This document shows, piece after piece, positions 43,192-52,556 of a stretch of DNA of 62,081 bases. The notes below the pieces were generated by a model that was given only the letters and a program-made list of their open reading frames with translations, made no database searches and was not told the origin of the DNA. Numbering within the stretch: the stretch's first letter is position 1; each line of letters begins with the position of its first letter. This stretch comes from an uncultured Prevotellaceae bacterium (GTDB lineage: Bacteria > Bacteroidota > Bacteroidia > Bacteroidales > Bacteroidaceae). The stretch covers positions 1-62,081 of the forward strand of contig CASGAM010000014.1 of the NCBI GenBank assembly GCA_949299545.1, read 5' to 3'. The position numbers and the translations under genes are program-made.

Positions 43192-45045
43192 TCAACGTTT
43201 TATGGCAGACTCCATGGCAGAAATGACTTCACCTGCAGCCTTGAAGATTTTATCCATCGTCTGAGCCGGATCGCCCGGTGCGTAACGTGCAAACTCACAT
43301 TCGTTGAGAACCTCAAGGAAGCTATCAACGACCGACTGCCCGACACCATGCTGCAAAAGCCTTTCAGCAGCATTATCCTTGCTCAGTTCTGCCACCGGAA
43401 TACCTAACTTGTCACTCAGATATCCCCACAGCGCGCGCATCACTTCCTCATAGAACGCAGCCGGTTCACCTTTTTTCAGCAACACGCCGGCCTGTTTAAG
43501 ACGTTTAGTCGCGGCCTTACCAGCTTTTTTATTGCGCATCTTTGCCACATTGGCGTTCTCAATCGCCTTTTTCCTGAAGACCGCTACAAGCACACCAAAC
43601 AGCAACAATGGAACAACATACCACAACCAGCATGCCAACGTACCGAAGAAAAATTCACCGGGACGATGCAAAACCACGTCACCTTGCCGGATGTAGCGGA
43701 TGTCGGAAGCCAACAACCTGACATCCTCCCGGTCGGTAAAGTCACTGCTGCGTCCGCTGTTCTTACCCTTTGCCACACTGATGTCGTAAGCGTCGGTACG
43801 AATCACTTTATATTCCTTAGCCTGCGTGTCAAAGTAGCAAAACTCAGCCGCCGGAATGGTATAATTCCCCGCATGACGCGGAACGGCCAGGAAATCGTAA
43901 ATCATCTTACCAGAAACGCCGTTTCCCGTAACCTTTGTCTCGTCAGTCGTTTTGGCATCATAAGTCTCAAAGTCTTGCGGGAATTTGACGATTGGCGCTT
44001 TCATCAACTTCATGTTGCCTTTACCCTCGACCGTGAGACGCAAGGTGAGCGCGTCATTGGCCTTGATGTCTTGCGGCGTAAGAGAGCTGCTCATCGTAAA
44101 CTGGCCCACGGCACCGGAAAAATTATCAGGCTTCGGTGTCGGCAAAGCATCCACCTGTATGGTCAACGCCGGTGCCACGACTGTTTTTTTCACCTCCCGC
44201 ATAGTAGTCATCCCACCAAAAAACGCATCGAACGGGTCTATATTCCTGTCTTGTTGTACTACAACAGCCTGAAAGTCAATGGAGGGTATTGTCAGTTTGC
44301 CGCTTCGCTGCGGAAAGAGCAAATACTGACGCCATACGACTGTCCCATAGTTGCGCCCGTTATAATGCTCCATTTTCAGACTTTTTTGCTGCGGCAACGG
44401 TAATTCCTGCGTATGAAAGCCGTCAAGTTCCGGCATATCACCCATCAACTGCGACAGACTGACTAATGAGTAGACTTTATAAGTCAGCAAAATCGCCTCC
44501 TGCTCATATACTTGCTTTTTACTTGCGGTTACAGCTATAAACAAGTCTTTCCCACTGATGTTCTCGCCAATATCCTGTGTACGCATACGTCCGCCGCCGG
44601 AGTTACCGCTACCGGAAGAAGCGCTTCCTGTGGTCTTGTCAGGAGGAAGGACTTCTATTCTCAGACTGTTTGACCGGTATTGTTTACCGCCGGAAGTGAC
44701 CGTTGCAGCCGGAATGGTAAACGTACCAGCCGTTTTTGCCATCAAGATGTAAGTATAAGTAATCGTGCTGCTCTGCGTCGTACGTCCGTTAATCATTTGG
44801 AAACTGCTTTGACGGGACTGGTTCGGACCGATAAGGACGGAGAAATCATCCGACAAAGGCGCCTGAAAACCGGACACATCCTGCGTATTAACCGTATATG
44901 AGAGTCTGAACTGGTCTCCCTGTACTACAGTTTGCGGGGCAGAGGCCGTGACCTTCACTTCTGCTCTCAGAGCAAACGCCAGCAAGGACACGGCTACAAA
45001 CATTAAATATCTCTTCATCATATCTTGTTGCATCTTAATCACCAT
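43192..45045 (-). CDS. batD: BatD: large oxygen-tolerance protein
   Basis: The 617-residue protein has a signal peptide, a long beta-rich periplasmic region (VKVTASAPQTVVQGDQFRLSYTVNTQDVSGF is the family-defining start), one transmembrane helix near residue 475 (FFGTLACWLWYVVPLLLFGVLVAVF), and a helical cytoplasmic tail. This is typical BatD. The first ATG overlaps batC by 7 nt; the better signal peptide starts at the Met at 45018 (MKRYLMFVAVSLLAFALRA). It probably assembles with the VWA proteins BatA and BatB. Confidence 0.9.
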   Translation of the reverse strand: MVIKMQQDMMKRYLMFVAVSLLAFALRAEVKVTASAPQTVVQGDQFRLSYTVNTQDVSGFQAPLSDDFSVLIGPNQSRQSSFQMINGRTTQSSTITYTYILMAKTAGTFTIPAATVTSGGKQYRSNSLRIEVLPPDKTTGSASSGSGNSGGGRMRTQDIGENISGKDLFIAVTASKKQVYEQEAILLTYKVYSLVSLSQLMGDMPELDGFHTQELPLPQQKSLKMEHYNGRNYGTVVWRQYLLFPQRSGKLTIPSIDFQAVVVQQDRNIDPFDAFFGGMTTMREVKKTVVAPALTIQVDALPTPKPDNFSGAVGQFTMSSSLTPQDIKANDALTLRLTVEGKGNMKLMKAPIVKFPQDFETYDAKTTDETKVTGNGVSGKMIYDFLAVPRHAGNYTIPAAEFCYFDTQAKEYKVIRTDAYDISVAKGKNSGRSSDFTDREDVRLLASDIRYIRQGDVVLHRPGEFFFGTLACWLWYVVPLLLFGVLVAVFRKKAIENANVAKMRNKKAGKAATKRLKQAGVLLKKGEPAAFYEEVMRALWGYLSDKLGIPVAELSKDNAAERLLQHGVGQSVVDSFLEVLNECEFARYAPGDPAQTMDKIFKAAGEVISAMESAIKR

Positions 45046-45752
45046 TGTTTTTCCAATCTTCGCTGTTGAGGTCTCTGCATGGATTTGTTGAGACGCTCCT
45101 GAGTGTTCTTCTCATTCTGCATGGCAGCCTTCAGCAACTGTTCGGCATTCTCCTTCGACATGTTTTCCTCTTTAGGTTGTTGTGGCTGCTGTTGCTGCTG
45201 TTCTTGTTTTTGGTTTTCCTGCTTTTGATTTTCCTGTTGCTCTTTATCTTGTTCTTTCTGCTTATCGCCATTTTGGTCTTCACTGCCGCCCTGCTCATCT
45301 TGCGGGTTATTTTTCTGCTGATATTGGCACAAAGCAAGGTTATAACGCGTCTCATCATCGGCCGGATTCCGACGCAAGGCTTCCTTGTAACATTCTATGG
45401 CCGGGCCAAACTGTTTTTGGCTTTGCAGTATCACGCCCATATTATGGTAGATATGAGCTTGCCGCATCTTGTTGGTTTCAAGTTTGACCGCCTGTTCATA
45501 AGACTCCATCGCCTCTTTCGGTTTTTGCTGAAACAACAAGGCATTACCCAAGTTATAATAAGTCCTGGCAGAACGACTATCCAATTCGAGCGCCTTGCGG
45601 TAGTCGACCTCTGACTTCATATACAGACTGTCCCGATAAAGCCTGTTGCCGCTCCGCAAATAATCGCGGCTATTCTTTTGCTGTGCCGAAGCGACAAGAG
45701 CAAAAAGAATCATGCTACAGGTCAAAAGACATTTGATATTTAATTGTTTCAT
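45039..45752 (-). CDS. batC: BatC: TPR protein
   Basis: The 237-residue protein has a signal peptide and three TPRs (SEVDYRKALELDSRSARTYYNLGNALLF; EAMESYEQAVKLETN; AIECYKEALRRNPADDETRYNLALC). A Gln/Lys-rich low-complexity tail follows (QEQQQQQPQQPKEE region), ending in PQQRRLEKQW. The tail is typical of BatC. It lies 10 nt after batB and overlaps batD. Role: scaffold of the Bat complex (inferred). Confidence 0.87.
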   Translation of the reverse strand: MKQLNIKCLLTCSMILFALVASAQQKNSRDYLRSGNRLYRDSLYMKSEVDYRKALELDSRSARTYYNLGNALLFQQKPKEAMESYEQAVKLETNKMRQAHIYHNMGVILQSQKQFGPAIECYKEALRRNPADDETRYNLALCQYQQKNNPQDEQGGSEDQNGDKQKEQDKEQQENQKQENQKQEQQQQQPQQPKEENMSKENAEQLLKAAMQNEKNTQERLNKSMQRPQQRRLEKQW

Positions 45753-45762
45753 CTTCTCAGCT

Positions 45763-46785
45763 TTATTTTTTGAATAGCTTAATATTCCTGAACAAAGGAT
45801 TTTTACGCGACATAATCATAATCTCCACGGCCAGAAGCAGCAAGACGAGCAAGGCTACAGCCTGAAACTGCTCATCATATTCCGAGTATATAACTGTTTC
45901 CAAATCTTTTTTGGCCAACTTATCAACATAACCTGAAAGTTCGCGTTGCGCGGAAGAACTGTTGTCGACATATATATAAGCGCCATTTCCGGCCGCTGCT
46001 ATTTCCCGGCACATCTGCTCATTAAGTTTGGAAACAACCACATTACCGGCATTATCGGTAATATAATCAGAACGATCGGACATGGGAATCGGAGCGCCTT
46101 GTGGAGAACCGACCCCGAGGACATAAACCTTTATGCCACGTGAAGCAGCTTGTTTTGCCATCTCGACAGCTCCGCCTTCGTTATCTTCACCGTCAGTGAT
46201 GACAAAAATGGCCTTGCTGACATCCTGATTGGCAGTAAAACTCTTGAGCGCCAAGTCTATGGCTTGCTTGATATCGGTACCTTGCGTAGAAATCATCGCA
46301 GGACTGATGGTTTCGAGAAACATTTTCGCTGACACATAATCACTCGTGATGGGTAACTGCGTATATGCCTCACCTGCATAAACAATCAAACCGATTTTGT
46401 CATCGGTCATTTTATCGACAATGCTACTGACCAACATTTTCGCTTTTTCAAGCCGGCTGGGCGTAACGTCCTGTGCCAACATAGAGTTGGAAACGTCCAT
46501 GGCAATGATGGCTTCAATACCTTGGCGCTTGCGTGTATCCACTTTGGTTCCAAACTGCGGACGTGCCAGCGTTACAACCAACAAAGCCCATGCGGCCAAC
46601 ATGAGCCACACCTTGACTTCGGGACGAAATTTTGAAAAGCCGGGCATCAAGGCCTTCAGCAATTCAACGTCACCATAACGTTTCAACCGGCGCAGGCGCA
46701 CGTAATTCGTAAAATAATGTATTGCCGCCAAAACCGGTACCAGAATGAGCAAATATAAATATTGTGGTTCTTCAAATCGAAACAT
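45763..46785 (-). CDS. batB: BatB: VWA-domain membrane protein
   Basis: The 340-residue protein has two N-terminal helices, a von Willebrand A domain and a C-terminal helix. The MIDAS metal site is visible as DVSNS (within AIIAMDVSNSMLAQ), with a Thr loop (ISTQGTDI) and FVITDGEDN. The tail helix is AVALLVLLLLAVEIMIM. It faces the periplasm. It lies 12 nt after batA and is paralogous to it. Confidence 0.9.
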   Translation of the reverse strand: MFRFEEPQYLYLLILVPVLAAIHYFTNYVRLRRLKRYGDVELLKALMPGFSKFRPEVKVWLMLAAWALLVVTLARPQFGTKVDTRKRQGIEAIIAMDVSNSMLAQDVTPSRLEKAKMLVSSIVDKMTDDKIGLIVYAGEAYTQLPITSDYVSAKMFLETISPAMISTQGTDIKQAIDLALKSFTANQDVSKAIFVITDGEDNEGGAVEMAKQAASRGIKVYVLGVGSPQGAPIPMSDRSDYITDNAGNVVVSKLNEQMCREIAAAGNGAYIYVDNSSSAQRELSGYVDKLAKKDLETVIYSEYDEQFQAVALLVLLLLAVEIMIMSRKNPLFRNIKLFKK

Positions 46786-46797
46786 AAGCAGTGCTGA

Positions 46798-47796
46798 TTA
46801 AGGTATTTTTTTCAAAACAGTGATACGCAGAAGTATTTCAAGTAACAAACTGACAACAGCAATCCATGCAAACAGGGCATAGGCTTCGTAGCGACGGCTA
46901 TATTCCTTCACATTCAGTTTGCTTTTTTCCAGTTTGTCTATAGCCTGGTATACCTCCTCCAGTTTCTTGTTATCTGTTGCACGGTAAAATTCGCCATCTG
47001 TCTTTCCTGCAATACTTGCCAATGTCTTCGTATCAATCTCTACCGGAATATTTAGATATTGTACGCCACCGGCAACAGGCATCGGATAAGGCGCGGTGCC
47101 ATTCGTTCCCACACCGATGGTATAAACCCGGATGCCAAAGCTCTTGGCAATCTCAGCTGCGGTCATGGGGGAAATGTCGCCCATATTGTTCGTTCCGTCC
47201 GTCAGTAAAATGATGACCTTACTCTTAGCTTTACTGTCTTTCAAACGTGAAACGGCATTGGCTATACCCATTCCGACAGCCGTACCATCCTGAATCATAC
47301 CACGCTGCGCTATGTCAGTTTTGATGGCATGAAACAAGTTCAACAAAACGGCATGGTCGGTTGTCATGGGACACTGCGTAAAAGCCTCACCGGCAAAAAT
47401 AGTCAAACCGATATTATCATTAGGCCGACCGGCGATAAACTCGGAAGCCACTTGTTTTGCCGCTTCCAGTCGGTTAGGTTTCAAGTCTTCCGCCAGCATG
47501 CTGGTTGAAACGTCGACAGCCAGCATTATATCAATACCTTCTACCTGAGTGTTCTTCCAACTGTTACTCGTTTGTGGGCGCGCCAATATAACAATGACCA
47601 TGGCCAATGTCAAGAGACGCAACACGAAAGGCGCATGAATAAGATAATATTTATAGGTGCGCGGTGCAAAACGGTAAGCCGTCGTATCAGACACCAACAA
47701 GGTCGGTTCCTTTTTTTTATTCTTCAACACATACCATATTATATATGGAATGAGCAGCAACAACAAAAACAGATATTCAGCATTTTCAAATACCAT
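46798..47796 (-). CDS. batA: BatA: VWA-domain membrane protein
   Basis: The 332-residue paralogue of BatB has N-terminal helices (FLLLLLIPYIIWYVL; FVLRLLTLAMVIVIL), a VWA domain with MIDAS DVSTS, GMIQDGTAVG and IILLTDGTNNMGD, and a C-terminal helix (LFAWIAVVSLLLEILLRI). It comes directly after the BatD-like gene and before batB. VWA pairs next to MoxR/DUF58 are thought to form chaperone-like or metal-insertion complexes in the envelope. Confidence 0.9.
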   Translation of the reverse strand: MVFENAEYLFLLLLLIPYIIWYVLKNKKKEPTLLVSDTTAYRFAPRTYKYYLIHAPFVLRLLTLAMVIVILARPQTSNSWKNTQVEGIDIMLAVDVSTSMLAEDLKPNRLEAAKQVASEFIAGRPNDNIGLTIFAGEAFTQCPMTTDHAVLLNLFHAIKTDIAQRGMIQDGTAVGMGIANAVSRLKDSKAKSKVIILLTDGTNNMGDISPMTAAEIAKSFGIRVYTIGVGTNGTAPYPMPVAGGVQYLNIPVEIDTKTLASIAGKTDGEFYRATDNKKLEEVYQAIDKLEKSKLNVKEYSRRYEAYALFAWIAVVSLLLEILLRITVLKKIP

Positions 47797-47811
47797 GGCT
47801 TTTTTTTTAGT

Positions 47812-48918
47812 TTAGGCAATCAACATATATACCAACCTGACAATCCACGCCAGCACGGCTAAGGAGAGAATGAACATCAGCACCAGCGATATGCGCATAA
47901 TGAGAATCGTCCGACGGCTACGCCTCTGTTCCACCGTGATTTCCTCTGGTTCATTCTTTTGATTAGGATCTACCTCTTGCTTAGTTTGATTGATATACTC
48001 AATGGCAATCACCAGATTGCGGTCATTTTCATTGATTTGTGCATTATACTTCGCAAATTTCACAAGATCTGCCGTCACGAAAAGCGTGCGCAACTCGTCC
48101 AACGCTTCTTCATTGCCGCTCTGCAAAAGGTGTTCAATGATTTCAGATGAAGTCATTTCCATTGCGTTAAAACCATAACGGCTATGGATATAGTTTCTCA
48201 AAGTTTCCGTCAGTTTAGTATAATATTCCTTTGAATCTTCCTTCGCCCACGACTTCTCTGCCTTGATAATATCTATCTCCTGCATGGCTTTGGCATGCGG
48301 CGGTAACTTGGGCGCAAGTTTGATTATCTTGATAATTGGCTTGTTATCCCTGTAACGGATATAAAGATAGCATAATGCCAATACCCATACCAACAAAAGC
48401 ACTGACCACCAGAATATGCCGCGCCAGTCATTCCAGCTGAAAGGAACATCCATAATATCTTTTGGCCCGAAAAAACGGTCTACATGTACAGTATCAACAG
48501 GTATTGTCAATACCCTTAGAGCCAAACTGTTTGACTCATACTCTTTACCATCCACCTTAACCACAAACGGCGGCAAATAGTAAAAAGCGGAATCAAAAGA
48601 AGTAATGGTATATTTTTGTATGACAGTACGCCTTAACCCATCATTCAACATTTGTGTGTCAGCCTTGGCGACATCAACTATTTCCACGCCCGGAATAATC
48701 TGATCTCCGGCCTTTAGCACCGGCATTTCGAGTCGTGATTTGCTGTCAAAACTTACATCCAGCGTAACACCGGTTTGTTGACCGATGAACAATTCCAACG
48801 AATCGATTTTCACATTTACCGTCACCTGGGCCGACAAAGCAAAAACCGACATCAAGGCTGCAAGCGTCAAAAATACTTTCCTTGTGCCATAACGGCATTC
48901 CTTTATTGTAAACCTCAT
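47812..48918 (-). CDS. BatD-like membrane protein of the MoxR/Bat cluster
   Basis: The 368-residue protein has a signal peptide, a beta-rich periplasmic domain of about 140 residues, a transmembrane helix (FWWSVLLLVWVLALCYLYIRY), and a cytoplasmic helical region (IDIIKAEKSWAKEDSKEYYTKLTETLRNYI) resembling DUF4381/BatD tails. A final hydrophobic helix closes the chain. It occupies the slot between DUF58 and batA normally filled by such a protein. It is one of the less characterised members of the cluster; the function is unknown. Confidence 0.78.
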   Translation of the reverse strand: MRFTIKECRYGTRKVFLTLAALMSVFALSAQVTVNVKIDSLELFIGQQTGVTLDVSFDSKSRLEMPVLKAGDQIIPGVEIVDVAKADTQMLNDGLRRTVIQKYTITSFDSAFYYLPPFVVKVDGKEYESNSLALRVLTIPVDTVHVDRFFGPKDIMDVPFSWNDWRGIFWWSVLLLVWVLALCYLYIRYRDNKPIIKIIKLAPKLPPHAKAMQEIDIIKAEKSWAKEDSKEYYTKLTETLRNYIHSRYGFNAMEMTSSEIIEHLLQSGNEEALDELRTLFVTADLVKFAKYNAQINENDRNLVIAIEYINQTKQEVDPNQKNEPEEITVEQRRSRRTILIMRISLVLMFILSLAVLAWIVRLVYMLIA

Positions 48919-48921
48919 AAC

Positions 48922-49791
48922 TTAATTTCGTTTGGCAAACAGCGTCATCAAAGATGCTACATAATCCTGATCAGTCCGGATAGAAACAGAGTCAATATTG
49001 CTGTGGGTAAACATCTGCTCCAAACGGCGTTGACTTTTCATCCACCAGTCATGATGCGCCTTGCGCACCTTGCGGCTGGAAGAATCAATATACTGTTCGT
49101 GTCCCGTCTCTGCATCACAAACTTTCAATAACCCGACATCCGGCAAATCCGACATTCGCCGGTCGAATACTTGAATAGCAACAATATCATGCTTACGATT
49201 GGCCACCGTCAATGCTGTCGAATAATCTTTTTGGTCGATAAAATCACTCAACAGGAACGCCGTGCAACGCCGTTTAATAACCTGTGTAAGGTATTCAACA
49301 GCCTGACCCACATCTGTCCGGATACTCTCAGGCCTAAAGTCCAAAAGTTCCCGAATAATTCTGAGAATGTGCATACGACCTTTTTTCGGCGGAATAAACT
49401 TTTCGATACGGTCGGAAAAGAATATCACACCAATCTTATCATTATTTTGAATGGCAGAAAAGGCCAGCGTCGCAGCTATCTCGGTTACCATGTCGCGCTT
49501 CGTCTGGTTGACAGTACCAAAACTCAAACTTCCGGACACATCAATCAACAACATGACCGTCAATTCGCGCTCTTCCTCAAAGATTTTCACGAAAGGCTTA
49601 TTGTAACGCGCCGTCACGTTCCAATCGATGTCACGAATATCGTCACCATACTGGTATTCGCGAACCTCTGAAAAGGCCATACCCCTGCCTTTGAATGCGG
49701 AATGATATTCACCGGCAAAGATATTGTTTGACAAGCCTCTTGTCTTAATCTCAATTTGACGAACCCTTTTGAAGATCTCATTTGTATCCAT
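48922..49791 (-). CDS. DUF58 domain protein
   Basis: The 289-residue soluble protein begins with NIFAGEYHSAFKGRGMAFSEVREYQYGDDIRDIDWNVTAR, the diagnostic DUF58 block. A VWA-like fold follows, with MIDAS DVSGS (VMLLIDVSGSLSFG) and a GVIFFSDRIEKFIPP strand. DUF58 proteins pair with MoxR ATPases; here the moxR gene is 15 nt upstream. Probable role: adaptor that links MoxR to the Bat membrane proteins. Confidence 0.92.
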   Translation of the reverse strand: MDTNEIFKRVRQIEIKTRGLSNNIFAGEYHSAFKGRGMAFSEVREYQYGDDIRDIDWNVTARYNKPFVKIFEEERELTVMLLIDVSGSLSFGTVNQTKRDMVTEIAATLAFSAIQNNDKIGVIFFSDRIEKFIPPKKGRMHILRIIRELLDFRPESIRTDVGQAVEYLTQVIKRRCTAFLLSDFIDQKDYSTALTVANRKHDIVAIQVFDRRMSDLPDVGLLKVCDAETGHEQYIDSSSRKVRKAHHDWWMKSQRRLEQMFTHSNIDSVSIRTDQDYVASLMTLFAKRN

Positions 49792-49806
49792 TCAGAATGA
49801 TTTTAA

Positions 49807-50802
49807 TTAGGGTACTTCAACCTTGTTAAGTATCTTGCTAATAATTTCCTCACTTGACACATTACCAGCCTGAGCCTCGTAGCTCAAACCAATGCGATGG
49901 CGTAACACATCATGGGCAACAGCACGGACATCTTCCGGTATGACATAACCCCTACGCTTGATGAATGCATAAGAACGTGCGGCCAGCGCAAGATTGATAG
50001 AAGCACGAGGCGAACCGCCAAATTCAATATAACCCTTCAGTTCACTCAAACCATACTGTTCCGGATAACGGGTTGCAAAAACAATATCAGCAATGTATTG
50101 CTCTATCTTCTCATCTATATACACTTGCCTTACGACAGCGCGTGCATCAATAATTTCCTGTGAAGTCATAATAGGACGCACAACTGTCTTCTCCCCTTTT
50201 ATCTGTTGACGAATAATACGTTTTTCTTCATCCAACTTAGGATAATCAATAATGACCTTGAGCATGAAACGGTCAACCTGAGCTTCCGGCAATGGATAAG
50301 TTCCTTCTTGCTCTATCGGATTCTGGGTCGCTAACACCAAAAATGGTTCGGGCAATTTATAAGTTTCCTTACTAATGGTAACTTGACGTTCCTGCATGGC
50401 TTCGAGCAAAGCACTTTGCACTTTTGCCGGAGCGCGGTTAATTTCGTCGGCCAAGACAAAATTGGCAAATATCGGACCTTTTTGAGCTATAAAGGTCTCA
50501 TCTTTTTGACTGTACATCATTGTACCAATCACATCGGCTGGCAACAAGTCCGGCGTAAACTGTACTCGACTGTACTTTCCGTCAATCAAAGAAGCCAGTG
50601 TCTTAATAGCCAGCGTTTTTGCCAAACCTGGCACACCTTCCAGCAACACATGCCCGTCGCTCAACAAACCTATCAAAAGTGATTCCACCAGATGTTTTTG
50701 TCCAACAATCACCTGATCCATTCCTGCGACCAGATTTGTCACAAAAGCGCTTTGTCGCTCAATGCGCTCATTTAATTCGCGAATATCAATCGCTTCAGCC
50801 AT
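49807..50802 (-). CDS. moxR: MoxR-family AAA+ ATPase
   Basis: The 331-residue AAA+ protein has Walker A EGVPGLAKT, Walker B LADEINRAPAKVQSALLEAM, sensor 1 ATQNPIEQEGTYPLPEAQ and sensor 2 region GGSPRASINLALAARSYAF. It is the first gene of the moxR-DUF58-bat operon and has a perfect promoter. MoxR ATPases act as chaperones in metal-cofactor or complex assembly; in Bacteroidetes the cluster has been linked to aerotolerance. Confidence 0.95.
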   Translation of the reverse strand: MAEAIDIRELNERIERQSAFVTNLVAGMDQVIVGQKHLVESLLIGLLSDGHVLLEGVPGLAKTLAIKTLASLIDGKYSRVQFTPDLLPADVIGTMMYSQKDETFIAQKGPIFANFVLADEINRAPAKVQSALLEAMQERQVTISKETYKLPEPFLVLATQNPIEQEGTYPLPEAQVDRFMLKVIIDYPKLDEEKRIIRQQIKGEKTVVRPIMTSQEIIDARAVVRQVYIDEKIEQYIADIVFATRYPEQYGLSELKGYIEFGGSPRASINLALAARSYAFIKRRGYVIPEDVRAVAHDVLRHRIGLSYEAQAGNVSSEEIISKILNKVEVP

Positions 50803-50842
50803 ATAGATATTATTTTAAATTGTACGATAATTTTTCGAGGTT

Positions 50843-50873
50843 CAAAATTACATCATTTGCAATGGAAAGGCAA
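50843..50873 (-). promoter_or_regulatory. Promoter of the moxR/Bat operon
   Basis: On the minus strand TTG (50873-50871), 20 nt, then TAATTTTG (50850-50843): a perfect Bacteroidetes promoter about 40 nt before the moxR start. Confidence 0.7.
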
Positions 50874-50885
50874 TATTATATTATT

Positions 50886-50922
50886 AAAAAAAGTTTCCTA
50901 AATATGAATTTAAGAAACTTTT
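50886..50922 (-). terminator. Intrinsic terminator after the HU-LysM gene
   Basis: AAAAGTTTC (50889-50897) and GAAACTTTT (50914-50922) are perfect inverted arms. On the minus strand the second arm runs into seven T residues. Confidence 0.7.
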
Positions 50923-50930
50923 CAATGGCT

Positions 50931-52544
50931 TTACTCCTCTTTCACTCTTAATTCAGGAATCTTGATTTCTGCCCCGACTGGAATTACATCCGGATTCTCT
51001 ATACGATTATAAATGACAATATAAGGAACATAATTCTTTGAACCGTAATATTTCAAAGCTAGATTACGCAATGTCTGCCCACTTTTCAGAGTTATTGTCG
51101 CTAAAGTTCCGATTATTTCATAACGGCCTCCTTCCAGTTGCGGATATACTGACGTATTAATCTTAGAGCTTGCGTTTCTCTCCACTTTAGCCGGTATTTT
51201 TTCTGACCGTTTGGTTGTTTTCGCCGTTTTTGAAATTATAGCGCCCTTATTGGCTTCAACTTGCCGCTCACTGGTCGCTTCAGCTATCTGTGCAACAGGT
51301 ACTTTTACCGTCTGAGAAGTATCAATAGAAAAAGTGTCTGCTGCCAATGTATCGGACACCGCCTTAACCTGAGAAGCCCCTTCCGGACGAATAACCGGCA
51401 TATCTCCAGCCACTTCCATCCTTGAAATATACGAAACGGTCTCACATCCATTTGGACAAAGCAATCTGTAGTATCCTACGAAATAGCTACCGAGCATTAA
51501 TAACAATACCCCCAATACAATCAAAACCAATGCCCATAACGGTGGCACATTCTTTTTGATTTTGGCCGACGTTTGACCAGCGACCTGAACAATATGCTGA
51601 TTCTCTACAGTCTGATGTTCAACTGTCTGCATGTCTATATGCTGATTCACTGCATGCTGTTTTTTTATCCGTTGGCACCCTACTTCTATATCTTCCACTT
51701 GTTGGGCATCTACATGCTGATATTCTGTATGCAGATGTTCCACATTCTCGGCTTCTTTATGAAATTCATTCCTCTGGTTTCCAGCGACCTGCTGTCCGTC
51801 TTCTGTATTCACTTCTATGTTATCAGTTTCATTCTTCGGATTAAGCGTACCCTGACTCTCTAAACATTCTGTTTCCAATAGTACATTCGTCTCTTCACCG
51901 TTAGATAAATCAACCTCCACTTTATCCGTCTCTGCCATAGGATAAGTTTCGTTCAATATATTGCTATCATCAGACGCTTCTGATGACAAATGACCGACTG
52001 CTACATTTTCAGAAAAGCCCTCATCCTCATCTTCGAGACTATTAGCTAAAACTGGTTCATCTACCAATCCATCTTTTTCAAAAAGTACAGTAGCTTTCTG
52101 TTGTTCATGGGACTCAGCTTCAGTTTCCTGATTGTCATAACCTTCGCTATCTCTAAAATCCTCGTCAGGCATCTCGTCAAACCGTTCTCCATCGAGACGC
52201 TGCATCTCTGATAAATCCGTAGTATCATAAAGCGCCACCGTTTCAAACTGTGAAAACGGCTTATTTATCTCATCACGCAAAACTGTATCCGGAATAAAAG
52301 ACACCTTCATGTATCCTTTCAGAAGTATGCGTTCACCAGTATTAACATCAACACTCTCACGACTTTCGACTGCCACTAGCTTGAAAGTTCCAAGCCCTTT
52401 TACTTTTACAATATTGTCTTTCTTGAGATATTCCTCAATAATCTCAAATACAGAGCGAACAAACAACTCTGCATCTTTACTGGGCATTCCGTTCCTTCCG
52501 GACAAGAACTCGGACATATCCTGGATTGATATTTTCTTTTCCAT
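50931..52544 (-). CDS. Membrane-anchored HU-domain protein with C-terminal LysM-like domain
   Basis: The 537-residue protein joins three parts. Residues about 1-100 are an HU/IHF-like fold (DNIVKVKGLGTFKLVAVESRESVDVNTGERI, with the arm-like extension), also starting like the neighbouring HU gene. Residues about 105-330 are acidic low-complexity sequence with a His/Gln/Val-rich stretch at about 261-321. A single transmembrane helix follows at about 332-358 (LWALVLIVLGVLLLMLGSYFVGYY). The C-terminus (about 484-533) is LysM-like: ITLKSGQTLRNLALKYYGSKNYVPYI..NPDVIPVGAEIKIP. Topology would place HU in the cytoplasm and LysM in the periplasm. It lies 12 nt after the HU gene. Confidence 0.8.
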   Translation of the reverse strand: MEKKISIQDMSEFLSGRNGMPSKDAELFVRSVFEIIEEYLKKDNIVKVKGLGTFKLVAVESRESVDVNTGERILLKGYMKVSFIPDTVLRDEINKPFSQFETVALYDTTDLSEMQRLDGERFDEMPDEDFRDSEGYDNQETEAESHEQQKATVLFEKDGLVDEPVLANSLEDEDEGFSENVAVGHLSSEASDDSNILNETYPMAETDKVEVDLSNGEETNVLLETECLESQGTLNPKNETDNIEVNTEDGQQVAGNQRNEFHKEAENVEHLHTEYQHVDAQQVEDIEVGCQRIKKQHAVNQHIDMQTVEHQTVENQHIVQVAGQTSAKIKKNVPPLWALVLIVLGVLLLMLGSYFVGYYRLLCPNGCETVSYISRMEVAGDMPVIRPEGASQVKAVSDTLAADTFSIDTSQTVKVPVAQIAEATSERQVEANKGAIISKTAKTTKRSEKIPAKVERNASSKINTSVYPQLEGGRYEIIGTLATITLKSGQTLRNLALKYYGSKNYVPYIVIYNRIENPDVIPVGAEIKIPELRVKEE

Positions 52545-52556
52545 AAGCTAAGACAG

